The position numbers and the translations under genes were made by a program. A model generated the notes under the pieces. That model was not told where the DNA came from and did not search any database. It saw only the letters and a list, made by a program, of their open reading frames with translations. From positions 34,691,364 through 34,755,363 of the forward strand of contig JAQNBH010000017.1 in the NCBI GenBank assembly GCA_028752905.1: DNA of 64,000 nt. Reading direction: 5' to 3'. This DNA is from Cladorhizidae sp. MBARI D1340-BT2 (lineage: Eukaryota; Porifera; Demospongiae; Poecilosclerida; Cladorhizidae). This document shows positions 10,658 to 21,820 of this stretch, in pieces. Every line of letters starts with the position of its first letter. Position 1 is the first letter of the stretch.

Positions 10658-13600
10658 CCGGAATCTCTCCTCAGTCCCTTTCGTCTCACCTCACCCAAGC
10701 CATCGACTTTCTCAAGGGTCGTCTATCTGCTGACACTAGTGTGCTATGCACTGCTTTGTGCAAAGAGTTCTACCAGGATCTTACCAGCTATGGCCAAAAT
10801 GGGGAGAAAGACCTCATGAACTTTGTAAGGGAGGTCATGTTTGACTGTGTGGTGAGAGAGCTCTTTGGTCCAGAAAATGTTCCAGCCAGCAAAGTGAGTG
10901 CAAGTTCAATCGTCCAAGTCCAACATTTGTTCTTGTAGTTAGAATCAACAACATTACCTTATTGTTGCAACTACTGCATTGTTGTTGTTGTTTGCACTTG
11001 TTGTTTTGTTATTGTTGTTTTGTTTTTGTCACTTGTTATTTAGGAAGACATGCATTGCTTGATGATGGACTTCATTAGATATGATCAAGACTTTGAATAT
11101 GGCGCCGAGTTGCCTGGAATACTGCTCCCGTTAGTCGTACATAGCCACACATATTAATGTGCCACTCACTTCATTTGTTATGCAGAGAATGGAAGAGGAC
11201 TAAATTAAAGTTTTTGAAGATGTTTAAGATGATGGGGGAAAGACTCTGTGATCGGACAAAAGATAATGCTTCTTCTTCCTCTCATTCGGTATTGGAGGAG
11301 CTCTTGCTGTCCGTTGTGGATGAGGAAAGCATGCAAAATTATGCACTCCTGTTTCTCTGGGCCTCACAGAGCAACGCCATCCCAGTGAGTTACATCATTA
11401 CAATCACATCCAAAATATTTTAACTTGCCCACCCTTTACCTGCCGCAGGTTGTGTTCTGGGCTTTGTGTCTGATTCTTTCCCATCCTGAAAGTTATCAGC
11501 TTGCCTGTGAAGAAGTCCAAAATGTGTCATTTTATACGCAAGGTATTGGATAGGATTCCATGGAGGGGAATTAGCTGGAGAATCTTTGTTTTGATTCCCT
11601 GGGAATTGGAAGGGAAAGTTTGTATTGGCACATATGATTATATCTGCAGTGTATCTATATGTACCCCCATTAAAAATGTGAATGTAAACTGCTTTAAGTT
11701 TCCATACACAAGGAAATGGTCATTGTGGTAGTGAGAAATGATCAAGAAGTCTGCCTGCAGATTAGAAGATCAAGGAAGGAGAACTGGCTGGACAAGAGTC
11801 TTGATGGGATGCATAGTTAATAATTGTCAGGGCAACGATGCTTGAGTTTCATTCTGAAAAACTAACAAACATGGTCTAGAGATGATGACCATTTTTTGTC
11901 ATGATGATGCAGGTTAAGGTTCCGGTGATGAGTATAAGAGTTCTTATAGTTGACATAAATATGATAACTGAAGCATAAGTTTAACAGAGGAGATGCATGC
12001 TAATGATGCAAAGTATACTGAAATCACTTAAACTGTGTCCAAAGTTCTTGTTAGCTTCTGCACAGTCTTCATTTAGCACTCAAAATCCTGTCGGAAAGCA
12101 GTGCTTGATGACCTCACTTGCAGTGTATTTCTTGTCATCAAGTTGATTCCAAGTACTCTTAATCTTTACAAACCTCTCTTCTCTCGGATCACATTCCTGT
12201 TTCAATCTGCCATCCCATTATGTTTCAGGACATCAGGTTGTGCAACTTTCTTCTGGTTGGAAGCCAATGAGGAACGTAATTTACAATTCTCGGCTACTTT
12301 CCCACCTCACAATCCTAGCATTACATCATAGTTTTAGGCCTTCAACTTTGTTAAGGCAATGGAGCAATGCTAGGATTTGTATACAAAAAAAACACGAAAG
12401 TTTTGTCCCTTAGATCTTCGGGTCAGAACAAAATTTATTTGTTTTGGGGGGGGTTGTAGTTTTTTCACCACACCTTGGCTTGTCATAATATAATGTCTTG
12501 CATTCATTGGCATATTCTTGTGCAATACTCTAGCTCTGGTTGATACAATGTATGTATGAGTACATGGGTGTAGATGGAGGGGAGGCTTGAGATGTGAATC
12601 CCCCCCCCCCCCCCCCAACCCCCTAAATATATTGGATATTGGAAACCATGGAAATTTTATCAATACTTGCCACAGTAATACTTCCAGTTGAAAGAAGTCA
12701 ATGTCTCTCAATACTGTTTAAGTGTTTTAATATTCAAATCAGGAAGGACTTCTTTGTTGTATGAATCACAACCGACTGTGTTTGTAGAAGGTCATGGTTG
12801 AAATCTGAGCCAGTAATTTCTTTTATTGCTACTGACTGATTCTGCTGCTTTACAAATTTCTCCAGCATCTTGGATCCCTCTTGATTTAACTGACTTTTAA
12901 CTGATGTCATTGCCAGATCAATAGTCTGAAAATATATTTATCGATAATGATCTTCAACACTAGGATGCACTTGCCCCCACTTCACACACCCTTGGAACCT
13001 TCCTTCTGCATGGAAGTGGAGGATCCGATAGTTCAACTGGTAACTGGTGAATGGTATAGAGTGATAAGTCGTTGACCATCGCATGCTGAAGTTGAAGTTG
13101 GTTGAAGTTGAAGAACAACTATGTTGACTAACTGTCCAGCGAGTTGGAATACAAGTTCCAATTGAGCCAGATGAGATCTCAGTGTCTTTGATAGCTTTAA
13201 AGAAGTCATGTTTTGGTAACTTTGATAAGCTGGTGATTTCATAAACTGCAGCAAGGGCATTTCCCATTGATTATATGCGCTTGATAGCACCTTGTCTGGC
13301 CAGGTTCAGTGTGTGGCAGTAACAGTGCATGCAAAGTGCTCTGTACTTTATGGCAGTTATTTTTGTGGAAATTCCCGACCTGATCCCGGACTTATTTGCT
13401 GCGCCATCATAGCACTGAGCATCACAGTTTTCGATTCTTAAGTTTCATCGCAGCAATATGTCCATTATTGTAGAGAGAATTGTATTAGCTGTAGTGGATT
13501 CCAAAGAATGCAAGCCTATTACTTCTTCTGATTGTCAACATAACATGGATAAAAAATTCGGTAATTGGTAAGTATATCTACCATGACTGTAAACCAATTC

Positions 13601-16600
13601 CCGATATGTTACCTGATAACTCTAAGGCCATTATATTAAGCAAATCCTTTTGTATATCTGGGCTTGTGAATTTTATTTTGATATCTTTCAAAATCACTTT
13701 TAAAATTTGGGCTGTGTCTTCAGCTCATAATAAGGAGTTGTATCAAATTAGAATTTATCTTACCTTTTCCTTGTTATCGAATGACCATGTAACATATGCA
13801 TGACTTTGCCTAGCAAGGAATTGAAAATAAGTTGGGATTATGAGCAAAATTTTCCTGTTTTTCTCTGCATATCCGGAAGAATGCTCATTGCTGCTATCCA
13901 AATCTTCTTTGGGGAAATGCTTGATGTGCTTTATCTGGAATGAGTTCAGTTATGTCAGATTGACTAGCTTCCTGAGACGGATCACTGCTTCATCAACATT
14001 ATCACTATGAGACTCATTTGTTCCATAAAAAAACTCTCCAGCCTCACCACCACTTCCAACTGATGGAAACCATGATAGCAAAGACTTGTTAAGCTCACAA
14101 TCAGCAACCACAGCTGGCCATCATGTGGCTATTGTGGTTAGTAACAAAGTGCGAGTGTTATTAAACTGCAGCAATTCATCATCAAATGCTAAAAAATTTG
14201 CACTGCACTTCATGCAGAGTGAGGGTAGCTTTATCCCTATCCTGCACCTACCCCCTTTCATGCTGATGTATTATGGGAATAGTGGTGGTTAGCCCCCTTG
14301 CATTAGAATTTGTGTGTGTGGGGGGGGGGGGGGGGGGGGTAGGCATCATCTCATTATCATTAGAAATACTAAAATGTGAGGAGAGAGAAGTAAATGAACA
14401 CTGTGAGGCAGGCAGGGGGTGCACTATGTAGTGTGTATATACTTCAATCTACATTATTAAGTAATGCTTATAAATCTATATGGATTAGGAGGTGCATTTC
14501 ATCCACTGGAAGAAGGCTGTCTGAAGAAGATGACGTACATTAAAAGGTAAGCATGAGATGAGCACAACTATTTGTGTGGTAGTGAAAGACTGTGTTGTGT
14601 ATATTCATTGCACTGGAATCTATCTTGGCATTGGGTAATATTGAGATGTCGTTAGTGGAGGTAAAATATATGCAGTAGTGGAATATAGATTAGAGTTGTG
14701 GCCGAGAGAGCATCATCATCCAGAGAAAGCAAATTATGTCATCATGAAAGCTCTCTTCTTATTTTTCTTCATGAAAAATGCATCCACCCCCTTCGTCTAC
14801 ATGCTCATGCTCACTCAGTCATAGCACACAACCTTCCAGGAAGGTGTGTTCATGAAAGAGAAATCTGCATGTTGCACATTATGCAAGTTTATGCTTGCTA
14901 TCTAATATATGGAGGTATATAATTTTGTATGGCTGTGCTTTACTTGTCTATAAAAATTCATGACTGCTGTGCTTACTTGGAGGTCTACAATAATCTGTGA
15001 CATCTGTGCTTTACTTGGAGCTCTGGAGGTCTATAATAATCTGTGACATCTGTGCTTTACTTGGAGCTCTGGAGGTAATCTGGGACAGCTATACTTTATT
15101 TTGGAGCTCTGGAGGTCTATAATAATCTGTGACAACTGTGCTTAACATGGAGCTCTGATAATTCTGTTAACTTCCACATATGTAGTTTGGAGTGCAACTA
15201 TAAGCACTTGTCGCTGCACTATCAGTCAACAGTTACCTTGTCTGTGACCCAGATAATCCAAATAATGTCTTCATCAGGTACAGGAATTCATGTTAGCATG
15301 GTGATGTCCTGCACTGCCTAACAGAGTTTTATCTCCCCCAAACCTTGATTTAGATGTTTGTTGGAAGCTTTGAGGCTGTATGCTCCAGGGATCATCATCA
15401 GAAAAGTTGTGAAAACACTCAGCATTGAAGTGAGAGAGTTTCTTTAGTCACACATGGCATCTTGATTCTCTATCTCTCTCCTCTCTCCCTTCACCTTTAC
15501 CCACTCTCCTTCTCCCTCCCCCCCCCTAGGAGTACATGGTTCCTGCTGGCCATCTGCTTTTACTCTCACCATACTGGAGCCACAGGAATGAAAAATGTTT
15601 CCCAGAGCCCGAGATATTTAAGCCAGTCAGTTATTATATTTCTTTGTTGTTTAAATATTATTAGCAGGGGGGGAGAAGGCCCTCGGGGTCTCTTTTTCCC
15701 CCTCCTATATAGCTAGAGGAATACTCACTTTTCCAATTTTACTTTCTATGCATGCCGAAGAGAAAAATGTTGATTTATAGTAGCAACATTTAAACGATCT
15801 CTGAGATCAAATTTGAAGCTGTCAATGGGTCAGTCTCACTAGAAAACTGCTTGTATTGTGTGAGCTCTAATGTATTTACCGGTAGTATTGGTAATGTCGC
15901 CATGTTGAATAATCTGCAAGCTATCATCAGGGAACATGAATAATGCATGTGCAGGTATATCCCTAAACAAAATGGCTGACAATGCCAAGTGCCGTGCCAT
16001 TTCTGGTGACAGTGACTTCTAACAATGTTTAAACCACCTCTGAGACCAAACCTAAGGCTATCAAGGCTCCATGGAGGTTGAGTTAGCCCTCATCCCCATG
16101 TCTCAGCCCTTAATGTTGTAGCAGGCCTAAGAAGAATGAAACAAACAGACGACCTTTTATTTATTATATTAATTCTCAGCCAACTCGCAGTTGACATAAT
16201 AAAATAATAAAATAACAATGACTTTCTCAATAATCAACTTGATATTTACTCTCTTGACGTTTTGACTATATGCTCTAGCCTTCATCAGGAATAATGACTA
16301 GATGCTCTAGCCTTCATCAGGAATAATGATATGCCAAGACTTGTGAGAGCTTGATATAATTATAATGGTAGCTAGCTAAACACCATCACAGATTCTAAAT
16401 TACTGATGTTTAAAGTTAATAATATCCGAGATATCTCATTAGGCCCCATTGTTTCTCTATCAATCACCCGACAGTAACCAAATGCCCCGAATTTAACTGT
16501 CAACAAATTCCATTAACATAACAATAGAAAACAATAGAAGGGGGAAAATCAAATACTGTACCTCAACCTCAATTATTTTTTTGCAACAAATTGCACCCTG

Positions 16601-17548
16601 CATGTGAGCATTCGTGCGAGTAATTCCTGAGGCCCTATCCTTCGATGCGAATCATTTGAGAACCTCGGAGTAGCAAAATGTGAAGGGAGTATTAGTAACT
16701 TAGTTTCCAAATACTTGACAACCGCTCGACAACTGCTACCAATCTTCGCTTGCTCTTCACCACACCAGACCACTTACCCTGTGCCTTGAGTCTCTAACTC
16801 CGTGCCTCCTTTGTACTTCGTAATTGTTTGTTTGGATAGATAATCTGCCTTACGGTGTGGTTTGCACTGCATATTCGACGATTTTCTCTTCTCAGCATGT
16901 AACTTCTACCTTTCCCATCCTGCTTGACTGGCTTGGACGTGAAGATAACCTAGTAAATTTAAGGTCAAATTTTGTAAAATTATCGACTTATATTCTATTC
17001 GGGGAAATGAATAGAAAATAATAATTAAAAAATATGCTATAGCAATTGTGTATGAGGTTGTGTTAAAGACTAGAGCATCTAGCAAGGAAGGAAGTTTCAA
17101 GTTGATTATTGAGAGATTATTGTTGTTTTTATATAGGGGAATTGTGTTACTGTGTGTAAATGATAGCGAAGTGGTCTAACTATAATTTCTGACGTTGACA
17201 GAGAAAGCTATAAGCCAACTGTATACAACAACCCTGACTGGTCTCAATCCCTGTTGCATTCAAAGTCAGACTGATACCCTTAACGGGACATTAGTCACAT
17301 GACATCATTACTGACATGATTAGTCACATGATGTCTATTGTTACTCACATGACATGGAATGTTTGCTGCAGGAGCGCTGGTCATCTGTGGATTTGGACAA
17401 GAATTACTTCCCTCCTGGGTTCATTGGGTTTGGTGGTGGGAGGTACCAGTGTCCTGGCAGGAGGTTTGCTCTGATGGAGATGCACTTGTTCCTAGTGATG
17501 GTCCTCAGCATGTTCAAGCTTGACCTTCAAGATGCTGTTCCTCAGCCT
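10658..17548 (+). CDS. Cytochrome P450, CYP39/CYP7-type (seven exons seen)
   Basis: This is a haem monooxygenase, by family probably a sterol/oxysterol hydroxylase of the endoplasmic reticulum; substrate is inferred only. Exons with matching GT-AG borders and compatible phases are 10658-10893 (start less certain), 11044-11129, 11186-11384, 11449-11542, 15354-15429, 15530-15625 and 17372-17548. The I-helix region reads LFLWASQSNAIP, where CYP7/8/39 enzymes carry Asn instead of the usual Thr. The K-helix ExxR is EALR at 15364-15375. The PERW-type segment is EIFKP joined to ERW. The haem loop is FGGGRYQCPGRRFA with Cys at 17450-17452, closest in my memory to CYP39A1. I could not find the N-terminal exons, one exon between 11542 and 15354, or the last exon. 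No lesion is seen in the recognised exons, so the gene may be active. Its introns hold a hAT relic, Penelope-type repeats and a numt. Confidence 0.85.
11130..11185 (+). other. 56-bp intron in the P450 gene
   Basis: GTTAGT at the 5' border and TTATGCAG at the 3' border separate two exons in phase 2, and splicing restores LLP-EWKRTK. Neighbouring intron 11385-11448 is 64 bp (GTGAGT ... CCGCAG). Such short introns are one reason to suspect a sponge. Confidence 0.75.
11750..12300. other. Intronic P450 sequence, no other gene seen
   Basis: No coding homology was found. One further P450 exon (the segment before the K-helix) should lie between 11543 and 15353 but was not recognised. Confidence 0.4.
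12311..12377. repeat. Small perfect hairpin
   Basis: AATCCTAGCATT at 12311-12322 is exactly complementary to AATGCTAGGATT at 12366-12377, with a 43-nt loop. It may be the end of a small MITE. No flanking duplication was identified. Confidence 0.4.
12600..12617. repeat. Poly-C tract
   Basis: An uninterrupted run of about 17 C lies in the P450 intron. It is a homopolymer with possible length error in assembly. Confidence 0.8.
12938..13960 (-). mobile_element. hAT transposase relic, ZMYM1/TTF-type
   Basis: Minus-strand pieces match the hAT-derived proteins annotated as zinc finger MYM-type 1-like. Readable parts are DIQKDLLNIMALELSG near 13640, CYDGAANKSGI near 13400, CHTLNLA near 13310, and EITSLSKLPKHDFFKAIKD followed by CIPTRWTVSQ (12938-13267). 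Stops and frameshifts separate the blocks. It sits inside the large P450 intron in the opposite direction to the gene. Its ends were not defined. Confidence 0.7.
13961..14930. other. Intronic sequence with a poly-G tract
   Basis: No coding homology. An unbroken run of about 20 G lies at about 14320-14339. Confidence 0.5.
14935..15160. repeat. Short tandem repeat, TGTGCTTTACTTGGAGCTCT type
   Basis: About four imperfect copies of a unit containing ACTTGGAGCTCTGGAGGTCT and AATAATCTGTGACA lie in the P450 intron. Confidence 0.65.
15640..16180. other. Intronic sequence, P450 gene
   Basis: A G-run follows the exon at 15666. Two similar stretches near 15786 and 16020 (AACATTTAAACGATCTCTGA and AACAATGTTTAAACCACCTC) suggest an old local duplication. 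No gene was recognised. Confidence 0.4.
16181..16345 (-). repeat. Penelope-type dispersed repeat, copy 1
   Basis: This has the family sequence CTCAATAATCAACTT ... GACTATATGCTCTAGCC, then CTTCATCAGGAATAAT. The last 31 or so bases (GACTAGATGCTCTAGCCTTC onward) are tandemly duplicated at about 16265 and 16297. The left flank carries the family tail complement (GTTGACATAATAAAATAA). Core strand is minus. Confidence 0.65.
16374..16515 (-). pseudogene. nad5: Second numt fragment of nad5
   Basis: The minus strand reads GGGGCATTTGGTTACTGTCG, GGGTGATTGATA, AATGGGGCCTAA and GATATCTCGGATATT. These are also present in the first numt at 8885-8965 (LGHLVTYRVID ... GPKISRIL). The match continues to AATCTGTGATGGTGTTTA. 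It lies inside a P450 intron. It may be a separate mitochondrial insertion or a copied piece of the first numt. Confidence 0.8.
17062..17130 (+). repeat. Penelope-type dispersed repeat, partial copy 2
   Basis: The text GACTAGAGCATCTAGCAAGG is followed by TTTCAAGTTGATTATTGAGA, the 3' part of the family unit in the plus direction. Confidence 0.55.
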
Positions 17549-17694
17549 GTGAGTTAGTGTGCGTGTCTGTCTGAAGCTGTAATCAAGGTCATTTCAGGAG
17601 GATAGGGGACTGTTTTCCATAAAGATCGAGGCTTGTTGGCGAGCAAAATAGGCCTTCACAGGGGAGTTGGATGTAAAAGTTGATGTTATTATCG

Positions 17695-18275
17695 TGGCCA
17701 TTGTATGATTATCCATTGTATGATTATCCACCTATATATGTATGTATATGTGTATGTCCACCATACTGTATCCACCTATATATGTATGTATATGTGTATG
17801 TATCCACCATACTGTATCCACCTATGTATGTATGTGTGTGTATATCCACCATACTGTATCCACCTATGTATGTATGTGTGTGTATATCCACCATACTGTA
17901 TCCACCTATGTATGTATGTGTGTGTATATCCACCATACTGTATCCACCTATATATATATGTGTATGTGTATGTATCCACCATACTGTATCCACCTATATA
18001 TACATGTATATATATATATATATATATGTATGTATATATCACCATACTCTATACACCTATACATGTATGTGTGTATATATTCACCATACTGTATCCACCT
18101 ATATATATATATGTGTGTGTGTGTATATATCCACCATACTGTATACATATATATATATATATGTATGTGTGTATATATTCACCATACTGTATACACCTAT
18201 ATATATTATATATATATATGTGTGTGTATATATTCACCATACATTTATCTGTAAGAATATATATAAATGGGTAAC
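17695..18275. repeat. TA/TG-rich minisatellite
   Basis: Repeats of CCACCATACTGTATCCACCT separated by variable TATATG/TGTG tracts. All reading frames here translate to Tyr/Ile/His-rich nonsense and are not genes. Confidence 0.9.
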
Positions 18276-18384
18276 CCACCTTAAATATAGCCGGCTTATT
18301 TCAGCTAAAAATGGTGGCCTTAGTGAAAAAAGATGGCCAGAACTGGTGAAAGGTTCAAAGATAGAGTGAAGGCTAAAATGGAGT

Positions 18385-18562
18385 GTTCGTGGGCTGCATA
18401 GTTATAGCTGTTCATGGCTACAATGCAGGAGTTTCATAAAGACATAGCTTCTCAATTCTTCACAATAACTATGGAGATGGATACACCATTTGTCATGAGG
18501 TTTGTAAAAACTATATGTAAAGGTCGAGAAAGTCGTAACAGAGTGAGAGGATTGGAAAATGT
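18385..18562 (+). pseudogene. rns: Numt: 3' end of mitochondrial small-subunit rRNA
   Basis: The stretch holds degenerate landmarks of the rRNA 3' domain in order: GGGCTGCATAGTTATAGCTG (like GTGCTGCATGG...GTCGTCAG), GGCTACAATG, AAAGTCGTAACAGAGTGAGA and the terminal GGAAAATGTTCCTGGATTA. A tRNA-like sequence follows immediately, as in mitochondrial genomes. It is a nuclear fragment and not a working rRNA gene. The upstream edge is vague. Confidence 0.65.
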
Positions 18563-18576
18563 TCCTGGATTAATGT

Positions 18577-18648
18577 ATGTACGGGTAAAATAAGTGATTT
18601 CAAATCATCAATAACAAGTTCGAGTCTCGTTATGTACAAAATAGATTA
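18577..18648 (+). tRNA. trnW(uca): Numt-derived mitochondrial tRNA-Trp(UCA)-like sequence
   Basis: The acceptor stem GTATGTA pairs over seven positions (two wobbles) with TATGTAC before discriminator A. The anticodon arm AGTGA-TTTCAAA-TCATC presents anticodon TCA, which reads UGA/UGG. The T arm is ACAAG-TTCGAGT-CTCGT with one mismatch. The D arm is too short (about 11 nt between acceptor and anticodon stem), so this is probably a damaged nuclear copy. It directly follows the rns 3' end. Coordinates are good to a few bases. Confidence 0.55.
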
Positions 18649-18659
18649 GTATAAACAAG

Positions 18660-20100
18660 TAAAGAATGGATAGTTAGGATGTTATAATGGGGCGTTATAT
18701 ACGAAATCTTTTAGGAAATAACTCAGGGAAAAAAGCAAATTTATTTGCATGCACTACCACTCATCGATGCTGCTCTCTCAGACAGAAAATACGAAAGAGA
18801 ATGGGCTCATATTGGTGAAGAGGAGAGAAGACAATAACTCCAGACGTTGAGGAAGGTCATCAGAATATACTTGCTGGCTGAAAGAATTATCTGAGTATAT
18901 ACTAAAGGGAAGTCAATACAATACTTGGCAATAACTTCAAACATTTTGTTTCAATGTTTTAGTCTGCTTGTGTTCAATAATTATGTTCTCCATCATTTAG
19001 CACATCTCTCCTCTATGACTATATACAGTGAGCCATCTTTTGTTACCTTCTATATAATTATGTACATGGTCTATCCGTCAGTACTCCTCTCTACAGCCAG
19101 AATTCACATCCAGTTATCATTGTGTTGCGGGAAATCCGGTTGTGCAACTACATAGAAGTCGTGCATCTGTAAAGAACATAGCTGGTTGAATTGCACTCTG
19201 GATGATTAGCATCTATCACCTGTTAGGCGCTGTTTTCTCTGTCTTTTAAGGTCCCACGGTGGTCTTGAAGTGTATCGGTTCATCGTGTGTGTATTAGAGA
19301 CAAACTTTGAAGAACTTGTGCGAAACAAGCAATCTAAGCAGGGGAAAGTTAGAGAGAGAGGTGATACGGCTCATGGCTGCAGCAGACCATCTCGAGATGG
19401 CTTCCGGCTCCATGCACAGTATTCTCGTAATTTATGTAGAAAGATGAAGGGATTTGCGTTATTTTGGAACAATTTCACTGTTTGGCGCTGGTTGTTGTTT
19501 TTCCCAAATCTGGACACGTGAGAGCGCCAAACAACCAGATTTAACGATATATGTACATTTTATATAAAAGTCTGGAAACAAGAGGCTTGGCAGCTCGCCA
19601 CTCATTTGTTACGTAAATGGTAATTATCTTCTTGGGCCTCTATCGTGATTTGTGTTTTATCTTGAAACAGGTGCTAAGCTCAGAAGTGTTACAATAGGTA
19701 GTATGTATAAGAGTTATGGCATTTACTATAGCAAGTTGAGGAAGCTTATATATATCTAGCCATCATAGCTGAAGCTTTACGGAGCTATTACAAGTCAGTT
19801 GCCTATTTGGATCAGATGTGGAGCTTCATCTTTCCTCTGTCTAAGTTAATAAACTAGCAGCCCAAACAAACAATTAAATTCATCTTCAAGGATCTGTGTA
19901 TGTCTATCTATTTTTTCCCCCACACATAAAACATAATTTGCATTACTATGTCCACTTTTCCAATGCATTGCGTGACTTATTAACATCTTCCCATTCAAGA
20001 TAATTCTACATAGGCACGATCAATCAGATATGCTGTGGTGTAGCTCTTCACCACTCAACTATAATATATTATACCAGATTGACTTGTTAAGAGACTGTGT
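18660..20100. other. Intergenic stretch, no gene recognised
   Basis: Short frames (for example 19270-19521) match nothing I recognise. A small inverted repeat GTTTGGCGCT (19480-19489) and AGCGCCAAAC (19523-19532) is present. The missing last P450 exon was looked for here without success. Confidence 0.4.
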
Positions 20101-20122
20101 ACACATGCAGAATGACAAGGTT

Positions 20123-20186
20123 GGCGACCCTTTACCATTTAGAATCCAATATTGTACTGCTTGATGTCAAATGGTAAAGGGTCACC
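20123..20186. repeat. Hairpin with 18-bp stem
   Basis: GGCGACCCTTTACCATTT (20123-20140) and AAATGGTAAAGGGTCACC (20169-20186) pair with one mismatch around a 28-nt loop. It could be a tiny MITE or a deletion derivative of one. Confidence 0.5.
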
Positions 20187-20448
20187 TAACTGACTCTGAG
20201 TATTCTTGTTTCCTTTGTTTGTAAATGAAACCTTTCTGTTCTGTTACCTCCTCCAAGGAGGTTATGTTTTCACACTAGTTGGCTGGTTTGCTGCCTATCT
20301 GTCTGTTGGCATGATTACACAGATGGAATCTTATGGATGGGTTAGACATGGGTCAAGGACCAATTATTAAATATTTGGATGATACAATTGATACAAGCTA
20401 CTATCACCTGGCAGAGTACATGGCATCATCAACCATTTTTGTTAAGGA

Positions 20449-20479
<31 letters not shown>

Positions 20480-20762
20480 CCTGCTCATGTATCTTTTGCA
20501 TTGGCATTTGATAGCTCACAAATTCCACTACATGACGGTGTTACCAATGAACTAGGCTAGCTAACTCGCTTGACAAAAGCAGTTTGCTAACGAGGCTGAT
20601 CCCTGGAGTCACTTTCTTTGTAGACAAGTAAATCCAATATAGTTTTGTTCAGAACAAAGAAAATAATTGTTGGTGGTGATGGAGATTTGCAGTCTGTGTT
20701 ATTGCTGCTATTATTGTGTTTTGTTTTAATATGGCAAGGTAATTGTAGCGATAATAATAATA

Positions 20763-20990
20763 TTATAATCACTTTCTCAATAATCAATCAAATTGTATTC
20801 ACTCGACGTTTCGACTAGATGCTCCAGTCTTCATCATTATTCCTGATGAAGGCTAGAGTATCTAGTCGAAACATCAAGTGACTACAATTTGAAGTTGATT
20901 ATTGAGAAGGTGATTATAATGAGATGGTGATTATAATGTTATTATATATGTCAACTGAGAGTTCATTGAGAGATAATTCTAATGGTGATG
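20763..20990 (+). repeat. Palindromic Penelope-type repeat, copy 3
   Basis: Two inverted halves of the family unit meet at CTTCATCATTATTCCTGATG. The left half holds CTCGACGTTTCGACTAGATG and the right half TATCTAGTCGAAACATCAAG. The family tail ATGTCAACTGAGAGTTCATT follows at about 20950. Arms are about 75 bp with several mismatches. Confidence 0.75.
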
Positions 20991-20999
20991 ATAACAATG

Positions 21000-21730
21000 C
21001 TTAGAAGGAGATAATAACAACAAATAAAATAATTTAATAAATATAAGTAAATATATAAATATATCTATCTGTCTGTTGGCATGATTACACAGATGGAAAT
21101 TTGTTAAAATTTGACCATTGCTCCAAAGGGTTGATTAACGTATAACTTTTACGCTTTGTCTGCTTGATAGTTAATACCAGACTCTCTTTGCATGTGGATA
21201 TTCTTGTATATATATGTGGAAAACACATCTTGCCTGCCAGCACTGGTATGGGTTATTGTGGATGCTGGTCTATCCAAAAACTTTTTTCCTCTCTCCTCTC
21301 TCCTCTCTTGCCACTTCCATGTAGCCTGCTTTACACCTCGCTCTTTCTTCTTGACATTTCTTCTTCTCTAATTCCTGCAATTCATTTCTTCCAACTCTTT
21401 TGAATTTTTTGTTCTTTTTTTCCCCGCCAATTTTCTTCTTCCTTCTGATATTTTTCTTCTTCTCTCCTTTTGCTCTCATCAATGCTCTGTTTGCTCTTGC
21501 CATGCTTCATAACGTCTTTGTCAGGGCATACGGAATCCCCTGCAGTTGAAACCATTGAGTCATGTCTGTGCACACCTGCACTTGTTAATATTATATATAT
21601 CTATTTCTGTGCACACAGAGCCGACTGCATATTGTAGGTACTCCTCAACCTCTTACAAGCTGCCGAGTCAAGTATACCAGAAAGAGTTTGAACAAAGACT
21701 GATTCCAGACTGAATCACTAATATAAATAC
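21000..21730. other. Intergenic stretch, no gene recognised
   Basis: It includes an imperfect pyrimidine-rich zone at about 21285-21470 whose Lys/Glu-rich minus-strand frames look like low-complexity artefacts. Confidence 0.4.
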
Positions 21731-21734
21731 TACA

Positions 21735-21820
21735 ATGACCTCAATAATCAACTTGAAACTTACTCTCTTAACATTTTGACTAGATGCTCTAGCCTTCATC
21801 AGGAATAATGAGATTCTAAG
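21735..21820 (-). repeat. Penelope-type dispersed repeat, copy 4
   Basis: CTCAATAATCAACTTGAAAC, then TTGACTAGATGCTCTAGCCT and TCATCAGGAATAATGAG. It lies 5' of the GIY-YIG fragment but with its hammerhead-like core on the opposite strand. Confidence 0.65.

Noticed and set aside
17680..18369. 229-codon Tyr/Ile/Cys-rich frame and its relatives on both strands
   Set aside because: Simple TA/TG-rich minisatellite translation with no protein character.
21270..21573. Lys/Glu-rich minus-strand frames
   Set aside because: They come from a pyrimidine-rich tract on the plus strand and look like low-complexity chance frames.
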